A stretch of DNA of 64,000 bases from Pseudomonas floridensis (GCF_002087235.1 NZ_MUIO01000023.1:1-64000), one strand, 5' to 3'. Counted from the stretch's first letter, positions 40,843 through 50,044 are shown. Made by a program: numbers and translations. Notes: generated by a model from the sequence alone, not told the origin.

Positions 40843-42096
40843 TCAAGACTGCCCGACCCTGTTCAGCAGCGGCGCGACAGACATGAACGAGCCGCAGATG
40901 ACAATCACATCCTCGTCGCGGGCCTCGCGGCGTGCTGCTTCCCAGCCTGCTGTGATATCCGGGTAATTACTGGCGTCATCGAGGTGTCTGGAAATGTCTT
41001 CAGGCGAGGAGCTTCTTGGCCCGGCGGCGGTGCCGCAGCAGAACCACTTGCTGGCAACAGGCTTGAGTGGGGCGAGAATGCCGTGGATGTCTTTGTCGAT
41101 CAGTACGCCAATGACGATGAGGACTTTTCCTTTAGGGTGAAAGTCGTTCAGCCGCTCAGCCAGGTAAGTCGCCGCATGAGGGTTGTGGGCGGCGTCCAGG
41201 ATGACCGTTGGCTTGCCGAGAAAAATCTGAAATCTTCCCGGCAGGTTATCGGTCGAGAGCATTTTTCGTACATCGTCGAGATCGAAATTCAAGCCGCTGG
41301 CCCGTAACGCCGCCAATGCCGTGGCCATGTTTGGGATCGGCATGAGGGGGCGTGGAAGACCGGTTATGGTGCCTTGTTTGTCTTTGAAGGACCAGGACTG
41401 ATCAGCAAGTTGCCAGTCCCAGTCGATACCTCGTTGCAACGGTATCGCATCAATTTGTCTAGCCCAACCAGTTAAACTTTCAGGCGGGGAAAGTTCGCCG
41501 ATGATTGCATGTCGGTGTGTTCTGAATATACCTGCCTTGATAAGTCCGATGCTTTCCCGGTCTTTACCCAGCCAGGCTTCGTGATCGATCGCTACATTGG
41601 TAATGACAGAAAGATCCGCTTCGACAATATTGGTGGCGTCGTCCCGTCCGCCCATGCCAACTTCAATGACCGCGACGTCTACATTTGCCTGCTTCATTAT
41701 ATGAAGCGCTGCCAGCGTATTGAACTCGAATGGCGTTAAGGTGATTTCCTTGCGGGCTTCGTTGATGGCATGAAAGGCTGTCGCGAAGCTGCTTTCATTC
41801 GCCTTGTTTCCCTGTATCCGGACGGTCTCCTTGTAGTCGAGGATATGAGGAGAGCTGAATACGCCGACCTTGTATCCTGCGTAAATAAGCGTTTTTTCGA
41901 TGGCATGGCAGGTCGTGCCCTTGCCGTTGGTGCCGCCTGCCAGGAATGTGAATTTGCCCGGCTTTCGGATATCCAGTCTGTCGGCGACGGCTTCGATTCG
42001 CTTGAGACTCATGTCGATGACGTGCGCGTGCAGGCTGTCGATGTAGGAAAGCCACTGTTCCAGGCTTGACGATGCTGTGCAGCTGCTTTTCATCAT
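40843..42096 (-). CDS. FolC-like folylpolyglutamate/dihydrofolate synthase family protein (paralogue)
   Basis: 417 aa Mur-ligase-type enzyme. Family members add glutamate to dihydropteroate or folates with ATP. Visible: P loop GGTNGKGTTCH (about 54-64), SSPHI, the carbamylated-lysine motif KAGIFR, LPGRFQI and DAAHNPHA. By eye it resembles E. coli FolC over its whole length (422 aa). The very conserved GGRLDATN reads GGRDDATN here, a possible functional change. The usual Pseudomonas folC lies beside accD, so this is probably an extra copy. GC is lower than its neighbours (about 48-53 percent in two hand-counted 60-base lines). GAGGAAG precedes the start. Confidence 0.8.
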   Translation of the reverse strand: MMKSSCTASSSLEQWLSYIDSLHAHVIDMSLKRIEAVADRLDIRKPGKFTFLAGGTNGKGTTCHAIEKTLIYAGYKVGVFSSPHILDYKETVRIQGNKANESSFATAFHAINEARKEITLTPFEFNTLAALHIMKQANVDVAVIEVGMGGRDDATNIVEADLSVITNVAIDHEAWLGKDRESIGLIKAGIFRTHRHAIIGELSPPESLTGWARQIDAIPLQRGIDWDWQLADQSWSFKDKQGTITGLPRPLMPIPNMATALAALRASGLNFDLDDVRKMLSTDNLPGRFQIFLGKPTVILDAAHNPHAATYLAERLNDFHPKGKVLIVIGVLIDKDIHGILAPLKPVASKWFCCGTAAGPRSSSPEDISRHLDDASNYPDITAGWEAARREARDEDVIVICGSFMSVAPLLNRVGQS

Positions 42097-42357
42097 GTGT
42101 CTACTTCCTCTATATCACGACCGTCTCATCGGCCCGGATAGTAGCAATGTTTGACGCCGCCGGTAAGCGCGTAATGGGCGGTGCCTATAGTATTAAGTGT
42201 TACATATGAAGCCGCTTGATTAGATGCAGTGATGGCGTAATGCTGTCTTTCTTGAAGTGTGACGGGAGTTTAATTTTTCATGCGCAAACCTGTGATATAA
42301 GGCGGCAGTCTGGTTTTGTCCTTATTGACATAATTTATTATGAGCTAGAGGTGTTTA

Positions 42358-42870
42358 ATGGCCATGTCAAGAGCTTCAAAAGCTTTTCTTGTGCTGCTGG
42401 TTTCGCTTTACTTGCTGTTAGTGGGTTACAACAATGTAGTCGATTACGAGTCAAATTTTGGCTTCGTGCAGCACGTGTTGTTGATGGACTCCATTTTTCC
42501 GGGAAATCCTCTTGCCAGTCGATCAGTGAGTAGCCCGGTACTTCATCATGGCGTCTACTGGGTCATCATTTTGGGAGAATTCACCGCCGGCGCATTATGC
42601 TTTTTGGGGGCTTTGAAGCTTTTCTATCACGTTCGCAGCGACAGGGTGTCATTCAGTAGAGCCAAAACACTCGCGGTGGCAGGCTTGACGCTTGGCATTG
42701 CCCTTTGGTTTTTTGGATTCATGACGATTGCCGGTGAATGGTTCCTGATGTGGCAGTCCCAGAAGTGGAATGGGCAGCAAGCGGCGTTTCGACTGATCGT
42801 ATGCATGGGCATTGTCTTGATCTACCTGATGCAGAGCGACATCGACGAGTCCGTTGGATCTATTAAATAG
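42358..42870 (+). CDS. DUF2165-family small integral membrane protein
   Basis: 170 aa with four predicted membrane helices (about residues 8-25, 62-84, 101-123 and 143-160). Family-like blocks: YNNVVDYESNFGFVQHVL, the PVLHHGVYW segment and WFLMWQSQKWNGQ. The function of this family is unknown. Start ATG 42358 has AGAGGT upstream. The gene and the 260 bases before it are the most AT-rich part of the window (38-43 percent GC in two hand-counted 60-base lines). It is divergent from the FolC-like gene, with no other gene in the gap of 42097-42357. Confidence 0.75.
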   Translation: MAMSRASKAFLVLLVSLYLLLVGYNNVVDYESNFGFVQHVLLMDSIFPGNPLASRSVSSPVLHHGVYWVIILGEFTAGALCFLGALKLFYHVRSDRVSFSRAKTLAVAGLTLGIALWFFGFMTIAGEWFLMWQSQKWNGQQAAFRLIVCMGIVLIYLMQSDIDESVGSIK

Positions 42871-43017
42871 ATGTTGGTCGGCATCAAAACTCTTGACGAT
42901 ATAGATTTTGGTCATCATCATAAATTCATCTTCTGAGCTCATGATGCCTTTCAGGCCCCTCAGCGGGCGCCCAAAGCTCAGTCAATAGACCAATACCTCC
43001 AGATCACAGGCCTCGAC

Positions 43018-44109
43018 ATGACCGACAAAACGCTTTTCGATACCTACCGCCTTGGCAATATCATCCTGTCCAACCGCATCGTCATGGCACCGTTGACCCG
43101 CAATCGGGCGGGTGCCGGTCTGGCGCCGACCGAACTCGCGGCGACCTACTACGGCCAACGAGCCTCTGCCGGCCTGCTGATTACCGAAGCGACTCAGGTT
43201 TCGCCGCAGGCGCAAGGTTATCAGGACACGCCGGGCATCTATACGCAGGCGCAGATCGAGGCGTGGCGCAAGGTGACGGATGAGGTGCATGCGAAAGGCG
43301 GGCGCATTTTCGTGCAGCTGTGGCATGTGGGACGTATTTCCCATGTGGACCTGCAGCCAGATGGCGCCGCGCCCGTTGCCCCGTCGGCCATTCGTGCCGA
43401 AACCAAGACGTTCGTGAACAATGGTTTCCATGACGTTTCCGAACCGCGAGCGCTGGAACTGAGCGAGCTGCCAGGTATCGTCAATGACTTCCGTCAGTCG
43501 GCCGCGAACGCCATCGCGGCCGGTTTCGATGGCGTGGAAGTTCATGGTGCCAACGGTTACCTGCTGGAGCAGTTCATCAAGGACGGTGCCAATAAGCGTA
43601 CCGATGCCTACGGAGGCACCGTCGAGAACCGCGCGCGACTGTTGCTGGAAGTGGTCGCCGCAGTCATTGACGAGATTGGTGCCGAGCGTACCGGCGTGCG
43701 TATTTCGCCTGCATCGCCTGCCGGTGCAATTACCTGCAGCGATCCTCAGCCGCAGTACAACTACATTGCCGAAGAACTCAGCGCGTTGGGCGTGGTTTAC
43801 CTGCATGTGGTCGAGGGCGCTACCGGTGGTCCGCGCGATGCGGCGCCTTTCAACTACGACCAATTGCGCAAGCGCTTTCATCAGACGTATCTGGCCAACA
43901 ATGGCTATGACCTCGAGCTGGCCCATTCGCATCTGGCCAGTGGCAAGGTCGATCTGGTGGCATTCGGCCGTCCTTTTATCAGCAACCCGGACCTGACCGA
44001 GCGCCTGAAGACCGGCGCGCCGTTGACGCCTATGAACCCTGCCACGCTGTATGGCGGCGGGGCAGAGGGCTACACCGACTACCCGACGCTGGCTCAGGCC
44101 ACCGCCTGA
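43018..44109 (+). CDS. Old Yellow Enzyme family alkene reductase
   Basis: 363 aa FMN-dependent TIM-barrel reductase. This family uses NADPH to reduce C=C bonds of enones and also nitrate esters or N-ethylmaleimide (NemA and XenB are relatives). Landmarks: MAPLTRNRAG near residue 24 with the FMN-contact Thr, the substrate-binding pair His/Asn in EVHGANGYLLEQF, RISPASPAG, and the C-terminal AFGRPFISNPDL. The ATG has only a weak ribosome site. No regulator gene is next to it. The cellular substrate cannot be told from sequence. Confidence 0.88.
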   Translation: MTDKTLFDTYRLGNIILSNRIVMAPLTRNRAGAGLAPTELAATYYGQRASAGLLITEATQVSPQAQGYQDTPGIYTQAQIEAWRKVTDEVHAKGGRIFVQLWHVGRISHVDLQPDGAAPVAPSAIRAETKTFVNNGFHDVSEPRALELSELPGIVNDFRQSAANAIAAGFDGVEVHGANGYLLEQFIKDGANKRTDAYGGTVENRARLLLEVVAAVIDEIGAERTGVRISPASPAGAITCSDPQPQYNYIAEELSALGVVYLHVVEGATGGPRDAAPFNYDQLRKRFHQTYLANNGYDLELAHSHLASGKVDLVAFGRPFISNPDLTERLKTGAPLTPMNPATLYGGGAEGYTDYPTLAQATA

Positions 44110-44117
44110 CCCCTGTC

Positions 44118-44147
44118 ACGCATCCGTCCTTCAGGCGGATGCGTTTT
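44118..44147 (+). terminator. terminator between the OYE gene and the ugp operon
   Basis: A 9-bp stem (ACGCATCCG with CGGATGCGT) and TTTT; it lies between convergent genes and probably works both ways. Confidence 0.8.
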
Positions 44148-44159
44148 CAGCGTGGCGGA

Positions 44160-44903
44160 TCAGTTTCCAAAGATCATCATCAATTCCTCACTGCCCGCCG
44201 CGATGCTCATCGTGCTGGGCAGCTGTTTTCCCTGGATCTTGCACAGTAGCCCCGCCTCGCGGCAGATCACGGCACCCGCAGCGATATCCCACAGACTGGT
44301 GAAGCGTTCCAGATAGCCATCGGTCTGACCCAACGCAGCAAAGCCGAGGCCGATGGTGGCGCAGCGATAACCTGCCAGTCCCCAGCCATTGAGACGCAGG
44401 TTCAGTTCCAGTTGTCCCAGCGTCTCCGCCGGCCAGTTGGTGTTTTCGCCCACGCCGACGATGCGCAGGTGTTGCGGAGGCTGAGGGCGCACGAACGGTT
44501 TGCCGTTCAGCCATATTCCGTTGCAGGACCGGGCCGACAGCGTGTAACCCAATGCGGGGTAAGCGATAACGCCGATCACCGGGTGGCCCGCCTCAAGGTA
44601 CGCCAGAGAGATGCCCCACAAGGGCGAACCACGCAGGAAGTTTCCGGTGCCATCGATAGGGTCCAGTGTCCAGCCGTCGATAATGACCTCCCCGCCCAGT
44701 TCTTCGCCCAGCACCGCTTCATCGGGGAAGTGTTCTTTAAGTCGCGCCCGAATCAGATGCTCCACTTCAAGATCTGCCTGGGACACCAGGTCCTGCGGGC
44801 TTTTGGTGGCGATGTCCAGCGCATGGCGATTGTTGAAATGCTCCAGGGCCAGTGCGCTGGCCTGGTCGACGCAACGGACGGCGATGCTCAGCCGGTCTTT
44901 CAT
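44160..44903 (-). CDS. inositol-monophosphatase-family phosphatase
   Basis: 247 aa magnesium-dependent, lithium-type sugar phosphatase. Metal motifs: GEE at residues 66-68, DPIDGTGNF at 81-89 and the C-terminal WDIAAG. Family members cleave inositol-1-phosphate or other sugar phosphates. It is the last gene of a six-gene operon; its ATG shares one base with the upstream GDPD stop (TAATG). Placed after a phosphodiesterase, it would remove the phosphate left on the sugar or polyol after diester cleavage. It is not the core SuhB, which sits near secDF in pseudomonads. The substrate is inference. Confidence 0.85.
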   Translation of the reverse strand: MKDRLSIAVRCVDQASALALEHFNNRHALDIATKSPQDLVSQADLEVEHLIRARLKEHFPDEAVLGEELGGEVIIDGWTLDPIDGTGNFLRGSPLWGISLAYLEAGHPVIGVIAYPALGYTLSARSCNGIWLNGKPFVRPQPPQHLRIVGVGENTNWPAETLGQLELNLRLNGWGLAGYRCATIGLGFAALGQTDGYLERFTSLWDIAAGAVICREAGLLCKIQGKQLPSTMSIAAGSEELMMIFGN

Positions 44904-45661
44904 TACAGATCCTCCTCGTCCGGCCTGTCGAGCAGGTCGGGGTAATCACTGAGAATCGATTGCGCGCCGCGTGCCAGCAGATAGCGCGCGCGGTACGGAT
45001 TATTGATGGTGGCCACGGCGAATTCGACACCGCTGTCTTGCAGGCGCGTGAGGTGATGCTCGTCGAGCATGTCATTCAACACATGCAGGATCCGGCAGTC
45101 GTACTCGGCCAGCAGCGCAACCGGGTCGGCCGGGGCAACCAGTGTGGCAATCGCCAGTGGCACCTCGCGCCACAATTGGCGCGCCCGGACCAGCGAGCGC
45201 ACGGAAAAGCTCGACACGAACAACTGCCCTCGATCCGCAGGCCACAGCCGCTTGAGGATCGGAATGACGACTTCGGCCGTCTCGACGTCGTCGCCAATGG
45301 TAGGTTTCAGCTCGACCTGCAAACCCAGGTTCAGGCGCAAGGCACAAGCCACGACCTCTTCGAAAGTCGGTACTTGCAAACCGGCGAACTCGGGCGAGAA
45401 CCAACTGCCCGCATCCAGTTCGAGAATGTCATCCAGATCGTGCAAAACCACCGCGCCCTTGCCATTGGTGGTTCTGTCCAGCAGGTCATCGTGGATGACG
45501 ATGGGCCGTCCGTCCCGGGTCAGTTTCACATCGATCTCGACCCACGCCGCGCCATGCTGCGCGGCGGTTTCGAGGGCGAGCAAGGTATTCTCGGGCACAT
45601 AAGCCTTGGCACCGCGATGGGCAATCAGGGACGAGCGGACAAGTGGGGAGCGATTGGGCAT
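44903..45661 (-). CDS. ugpQ: glycerophosphodiester phosphodiesterase (UgpQ-like, cytoplasmic)
   Basis: 252 aa TIM-barrel phosphodiesterase. Catalytic pattern: H15-R16 (AHRGA), E24 in PENT, E42 and D44 in VEIDVKLTRDG, H57 (VIHDDLLDRTT), and the QVELKP strand. It has no signal peptide, so it acts on diesters after import. The start at ATG 45661 follows the ugpC-like stop by one base; the frame is open further upstream inside ugpC but that part is a shadow. The expected reaction is glycerophosphodiester plus water to glycerol-3-phosphate plus alcohol, or sugar phosphate plus alcohol for other diesters. Confidence 0.9.
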   Translation of the reverse strand: MPNRSPLVRSSLIAHRGAKAYVPENTLLALETAAQHGAAWVEIDVKLTRDGRPIVIHDDLLDRTTNGKGAVVLHDLDDILELDAGSWFSPEFAGLQVPTFEEVVACALRLNLGLQVELKPTIGDDVETAEVVIPILKRLWPADRGQLFVSSFSVRSLVRARQLWREVPLAIATLVAPADPVALLAEYDCRILHVLNDMLDEHHLTRLQDSGVEFAVATINNPYRARYLLARGAQSILSDYPDLLDRPDEEDL

Positions 45662-45662
45662 G

Positions 45663-46790
45663 TCAGGTATCACTTGCGAGATGGGAGAAGGAAGCCGGCT
45701 GGTGGTGTCCGCTTTGCACGTCGAACAGCCGCACCGATTGATCGAGGGCCAGGCGGACCTGAGTGCCGGGCGCCAGCAGATGGCGTCCGGCAAGGCTGAC
45801 GACGCAACGCGTCCCCGCCAGTTGGCAGTAGAGCAGGCTGTGGCTGCCCAGGTTTTCCGCAGATTCCACAACCGCGCTGACACCGTTCTGGCTCAAGCTG
45901 AATGCTTCGGGCCTTACCCCCATGAGCCATCGCCCGAGACTGCCACTGGCGATGTGCAGTTTGAGCGGCAGGCGTTGTCCGTCGGCGAGGGTCAGAACGT
46001 TGTCCTGCAGGTTGTACACCGGCACGAGATTCATGGGCGGCGTGCCGATAAACCCCGCGACGAAGGTGCTGGCGGGTCGGTCGTAAATGTCGCCCGGCGT
46101 GCCGATCTGCTCGACGCGACCCTGGTTGAGAATCACCACCTGTTCGGCCAGCGTCATGGCTTCGGTCTGGTCATGGGTAACGTACAGAATGGTGGCGCCG
46201 GTCTGTTGGTGCAGGCGCCGGATCAGCAGGCGCATTTCATGACGCAGGGCACTGTCGAGGTTGCACAGCGGCTCATCGAACAGCAGAACCGCAGGCTCGC
46301 GAATCAACGCCCGCCCGATGGCCACACGCTGGCGCTGGCCGCCGGACAGTTCTGTGGGCTTGCGCTCCAGCAGCGCTTCCAGTCCCAGCGACGCTGCACA
46401 CTCTTTCACCTGCGCACTGCGCTGCTTGTAGGCCACGCCCGCCATCTTCAGCGGATAGCCGATGTTGTCGGCAACGCTCATGTGCGGGTAGAGCGCGTAA
46501 TTCTGAAACACCATGGCGCAGCCACGCTCTTTGGGTGGCAGCCGTGTCACGTCACGCTCACCCATCAGAATCCTGCCTTGAGTGACGTCTTCCAGCCCGG
46601 CGACCATGCGCAGCAGCGTGGACTTACCGCAGCCCGACGGGCCGAGAATCACGTTCAGTTCACCGGCCTTGAACACCAGATCCAGGTCCTGAAAGAGATG
46701 ACTTGCGCCGTGGGTCTTGTGCAACCCCTTGAGTGTGATCTGGGGCGCGCGCGGACGCTTGGCCTCGTTAATGGGAAGCAGCGCGGTCAT
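45663..46790 (-). CDS. ugpC: ABC transporter ATP-binding protein, UgpC/MalK type
   Basis: 375 aa. Walker A GPSGCGKSTL (about residue 50), the Q loop in MVFQNYALYPHM, signature LSGGQRQRVAIGRAL, Walker B VLLFDEPLCNLD, and a C-terminal TOBE/regulatory domain (from about 240) as in MalK and UgpC. It powers import by the two permeases encoded just upstream; its start overlaps the ugpE-like stop by four bases. UgpC in E. coli can be inhibited through this C-terminal domain by UgpQ or phosphate; here only the architecture is seen. Confidence 0.9.
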   Translation of the reverse strand: MTALLPINEAKRPRAPQITLKGLHKTHGASHLFQDLDLVFKAGELNVILGPSGCGKSTLLRMVAGLEDVTQGRILMGERDVTRLPPKERGCAMVFQNYALYPHMSVADNIGYPLKMAGVAYKQRSAQVKECAASLGLEALLERKPTELSGGQRQRVAIGRALIREPAVLLFDEPLCNLDSALRHEMRLLIRRLHQQTGATILYVTHDQTEAMTLAEQVVILNQGRVEQIGTPGDIYDRPASTFVAGFIGTPPMNLVPVYNLQDNVLTLADGQRLPLKLHIASGSLGRWLMGVRPEAFSLSQNGVSAVVESAENLGSHSLLYCQLAGTRCVVSLAGRHLLAPGTQVRLALDQSVRLFDVQSGHHQPASFSHLASDT

Positions 46791-47680
46791 TTACCGACTC
46801 CAATCAGGCCTTTGACGAACCATCGCTGCATGAGCGCAATGACGAGGATGGGCGGCAACATGCTGACAACGGCGGCCGTCATCAGCAGATTCCACTCCGG
46901 AAGCTGGCTTGCATCGGTAGGCAGAAAGCTCGCAACGCCGAGTACCAGCGTGCGCATGTCTTCGCGATTGGTCGCCACCAGCGGCCACAAGTAGTCTTTC
47001 CACGCACCGATGAACACCAGGGTGCCCAAGGCTGCAAAATTGGTTTTCGACAACGGCAGCAGAATATCGATGAAGAACCGCCACGGCCCGGCGCCGTCCA
47101 TGCGCGCCGCTTCGACGAGTTCTGCGGGCAGCGTCTGGTAGAACTGTCGAAACAGAAAAGTGCCGGTGGCCGAGGCGATCAATGGCAGCGCCAGCCCGGA
47201 GTAAGTGTCGAGCAGGTTGACGGTCGGAACCGGTACGCTTTCGATCCCCAGCCAGCTCAGAACGGTACGCAGAGGGCTGAACAGATCGCTCGCCACCGCA
47301 TAGGTCGGAATGATGCGCACCTCCAGTGGCAGCAGCAGCGCACCCAGCACGGCGAAGAAAATCCAGGTGGTGTAACGGCTGCGAAAGTACACCACCGCAA
47401 AGGCTGTCAGCGCCGAGAGCGTGAGCTTGCCGACCACCACCAGGGTCGCGACCAGCAGGCTGTTGCCCAACAGTTGCAGCAAGTCGAGGCGTTGAGTGAC
47501 TTTCTGCAGGTTCACCAGCAGTTGATCACCCGGCATCACTGCCAGGCCATGCGCCAGCAGCTGCGGGTTGTCTACGGTTGCCGAGCACACCGCAAGATAA
47601 AGCGGGCCCAGTGCGAAAATCAGACCCAGGGTCAGCAGCAGGTAGGCGCCGAAGTTCAAGAGCCGCTCAGGTGAGGTCAT
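46787..47680 (-). CDS. ugpE: ABC transporter permease, UgpE-like
   Basis: 297 aa, about six membrane helices. The EAA loop that docks the ATPase is EAARMDGAGPWRFFIDILLP. It pairs with the UgpA-like permease to form the membrane channel of the importer. Four-base overlaps with both neighbours show tight coupling. Family assignment is firm; the specific substrate is inferred from the binding protein and the enzymes of the operon. Confidence 0.88.
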   Translation of the reverse strand: MTSPERLLNFGAYLLLTLGLIFALGPLYLAVCSATVDNPQLLAHGLAVMPGDQLLVNLQKVTQRLDLLQLLGNSLLVATLVVVGKLTLSALTAFAVVYFRSRYTTWIFFAVLGALLLPLEVRIIPTYAVASDLFSPLRTVLSWLGIESVPVPTVNLLDTYSGLALPLIASATGTFLFRQFYQTLPAELVEAARMDGAGPWRFFIDILLPLSKTNFAALGTLVFIGAWKDYLWPLVATNREDMRTLVLGVASFLPTDASQLPEWNLLMTAAVVSMLPPILVIALMQRWFVKGLIGVGK

Positions 47681-48570
47681 GTTTTCGCCCCGCGTCCCTT
47701 GAGCCGTGACATGAGCCTGAATTGCGCAATGCTCAATAGCACTACGGCTGACATCATCAGCACCGACAGGGTCGAGGATCCGGCCAGATCAAGGCCTCGG
47801 AAACCGTCGCTGTAAATTTTGTACGCCAGCACCTGAGTCGCATCGCCTGGGCCGCCTTGGGTCAGGGTGTCGATCAGGCCGAAACTGTTGGAAAGGCTTT
47901 CGAGCAGGTCGATGATGCAGATGAACATCACATAGGGCGCAATCAGCGGCAGTTGCATGTCGAGCATGCGTCGCCACGGGCCTGCGCCATCCAGCGCGGC
48001 GGCCGCCAGGTATTCGTCGGGGACCGATTTCAGGCTCGCCACCAGCATGACGAAGTTGAACGGCACCAGACACCATGCGTACGCCACGATCAATAGCAGC
48101 ATGCCTTGCAACGGGTCGGCGTAGGGTGCCCATGTGCCTGGCATCAGTTGGTTGAGCCAGGCCAGAATGCCCACCACTGGATTGGCCAGCACGTGAAACA
48201 CAATGCCGATGGTGGCGCCCGACACCGCATAGGGCCAGATCAGCAGATTGCGAAACAACGCCTTGCCACGCAGCTTCAACTCCAGGCACAGCGCCAGCCC
48301 AAGAGCGACAAGCATCGACAGCACGACGCTCGACACGCTGAAGATCAAGGTCGTGCCGAGGGAGGCGAGCACGCCCGGATCCCTTAACACACGCCAATAG
48401 TTGTTCAGACCCACGAACAGTTCGCTGCCGCCGAACGGCAATACCAAGTGAAACGACCACCAGATCGCCTGAAGCGCAGGCCAGTAGAAAAACAGGGCCA
48501 GCGCCATCAGTTGCGGCAGCGCGAACAGCAGCGCCATGCGTGGCTGAGGGAAATAGCCGGCGCTTTTCAT
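47677..48570 (-). CDS. ugpA: ABC transporter permease, UgpA-like
   Basis: 297 aa, six membrane helices with an EAA-type loop AAALDGAGPWRRMLDMQLPL. Partner of the UgpE-like subunit. Its N-terminus (ALLFALPQLMALALFFYWPA) is the usual first helix of sugar-type permeases. The start overlaps the end of the binding-protein gene by four bases. Confidence 0.88.
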   Translation of the reverse strand: MKSAGYFPQPRMALLFALPQLMALALFFYWPALQAIWWSFHLVLPFGGSELFVGLNNYWRVLRDPGVLASLGTTLIFSVSSVVLSMLVALGLALCLELKLRGKALFRNLLIWPYAVSGATIGIVFHVLANPVVGILAWLNQLMPGTWAPYADPLQGMLLLIVAYAWCLVPFNFVMLVASLKSVPDEYLAAAALDGAGPWRRMLDMQLPLIAPYVMFICIIDLLESLSNSFGLIDTLTQGGPGDATQVLAYKIYSDGFRGLDLAGSSTLSVLMMSAVVLLSIAQFRLMSRLKGRGAKT

Positions 48571-49877
48571 CGCAGGTCCTCGCCCTGTTCAACCCTTGCC
48601 AGCGGCGGGTGCATGTTCTGAAACAGGCTGAGCAATTCGTCGCCACGCATGGCCGTCTGGCTCAAGGCCCGTTCGATGCTCTGCCGGCCTGCCAGCGCGT
48701 TGCCGGTTTCCTGGGTCCAGATCATCCGCATCAACGTGATGAAGCCACAGCGCAGAGGCGCGCTCGGCTGACCATGACTGTCATCGAGTGAGGACAGACC
48801 GACCTTGATCGCTGGCGCTGCATGCTCATCGGCCTGGACCGTTGTGGCAGTGGACTGAGTAACCGGCAAGTAGCCTGTGCGAGCGCTGAACACCTTTTGA
48901 TTGTCCGGCCGCAGCGCGAACGCCAGAAATGCCGAGACGACCTGATACTCCTGCTCCGGATGCCCGCGCATGACCCACAGAGACGAACCGCCCGGCACGT
49001 TGGCGCGTCGAGTGGTTCCGGGATAGATCGGCAGCGCCGTCACATCGATGTCAGCTCTGAGCGTGCTGTACACGGTGTTCCACGAGCCGGTCGAGTCCAT
49101 CAGCATCGCGCATTCATCGCTGGCAAACGCCAGTGCCTGCTGACCGCTGCGGGTCGACGCCTCATGGCGCACCAGACCTTCGTGCACCCACTGCGCCAGG
49201 TCCTTCATCAGGTGCAGATGCGTTCCTTGAGCGAGTCGATAACGTTCGACGCCGTCGGACTTGACCGTGATTTCCGAACCCTGGGCCGCGCTGGTCTGTT
49301 CCAGCCAGATCCAGGGCGAGAAGTCAGTGGCCATCGGGCACGCGTGCTGGCTGTTCTTCAAAGCGCGCAGCGTTTCGGAAAACTCGGTCCAGGTGGCGGG
49401 GGGCTTGTTGATACCGGCTGCGGCCAAAGCGTCTCGATGGGTGTAGAGCACCGCCGTCGAGGCCGCAAAGGGCTGCGCCGCCAGTACGCCCTGTTCATTG
49501 GAGTAATAACGCTTGAACGTGGGCACGAAGGTGTCTGGCGAATACGGCCTGTGCCGCTCGGCCATTAATGTTTCGACTGGCAGCGTGGCGTTGCCCAGCA
49601 GCATGTCTGGCGTGGCGACGTCATAGATCTCGACCAGTGCCGGGCTTTTGCCTGCGCGGTAAGCGGCAACGGTTTTCTGCAGAGTCTGTTCGTAGGAGCC
49701 CTGACGGATACAGTGCAAGCGGTCAGCCTGTGCCCGGTCGACGTTGAACTGCCTGCACAGGTCGGCAATCGCCGACCCCGTCGTGCCGCCATGGCTGTAC
49801 CAGAATTCGGTGGCACAGGCGTGCCCGGTGACGAAAATCAGCGTCAGCAGGCCTGGGATGTGACGAATCCAAAACAT
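48567..49877 (-). CDS. ugpB: periplasmic solute-binding protein, UgpB-like
   Basis: 436 aa, close to the 438 of E. coli UgpB. A signal peptide ends near residue 22 (GHACA-TEFW). Compared by eye with E. coli UgpB, which binds glycerol-3-phosphate and glycerophosphocholine, several pocket regions are kept: SYEQTL, QPFAAST, the STGS loop, GGSSLWVM and LRCG. This supports a phosphorylated glycerol-type ligand, though the protein is clearly diverged. First gene of the operon ugpBAEC-GDPD-phosphatase; the operator-like repeat lies about 29-53 bases upstream. Confidence 0.85.
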   Translation of the reverse strand: MFWIRHIPGLLTLIFVTGHACATEFWYSHGGTTGSAIADLCRQFNVDRAQADRLHCIRQGSYEQTLQKTVAAYRAGKSPALVEIYDVATPDMLLGNATLPVETLMAERHRPYSPDTFVPTFKRYYSNEQGVLAAQPFAASTAVLYTHRDALAAAGINKPPATWTEFSETLRALKNSQHACPMATDFSPWIWLEQTSAAQGSEITVKSDGVERYRLAQGTHLHLMKDLAQWVHEGLVRHEASTRSGQQALAFASDECAMLMDSTGSWNTVYSTLRADIDVTALPIYPGTTRRANVPGGSSLWVMRGHPEQEYQVVSAFLAFALRPDNQKVFSARTGYLPVTQSTATTVQADEHAAPAIKVGLSSLDDSHGQPSAPLRCGFITLMRMIWTQETGNALAGRQSIERALSQTAMRGDELLSLFQNMHPPLARVEQGEDLR

Positions 49878-49905
49878 GAGCGCACCCCGCGAGAACTGGA
49901 TGCTA

Positions 49906-49930
49906 TGTAATACAGCTAATGTGTAGTAAT
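49906..49930. promoter_or_regulatory. operator-like inverted repeat upstream of ugpB
   Basis: TGTAATAC, nine bases, GTAGTAAT. It matches the perfect repeat upstream of the TonB receptor (53608-53632) at 13 of 16 arm positions and shares ATGT at the end of the spacer. It lies in the divergent gap between ugpB and the ROK gene, so one bound regulator could control both. Confidence 0.6.
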
Positions 49931-50044
49931 TGTTACCCGGAGCCGCATTATTAAATTTTCATGATTTGAAGTGCCGATTTTGCGGCAGGCGATACACTGC
50001 TCTACACACGGACTGTTTTAATCCCTCTTGTGACTTGCGAACTC

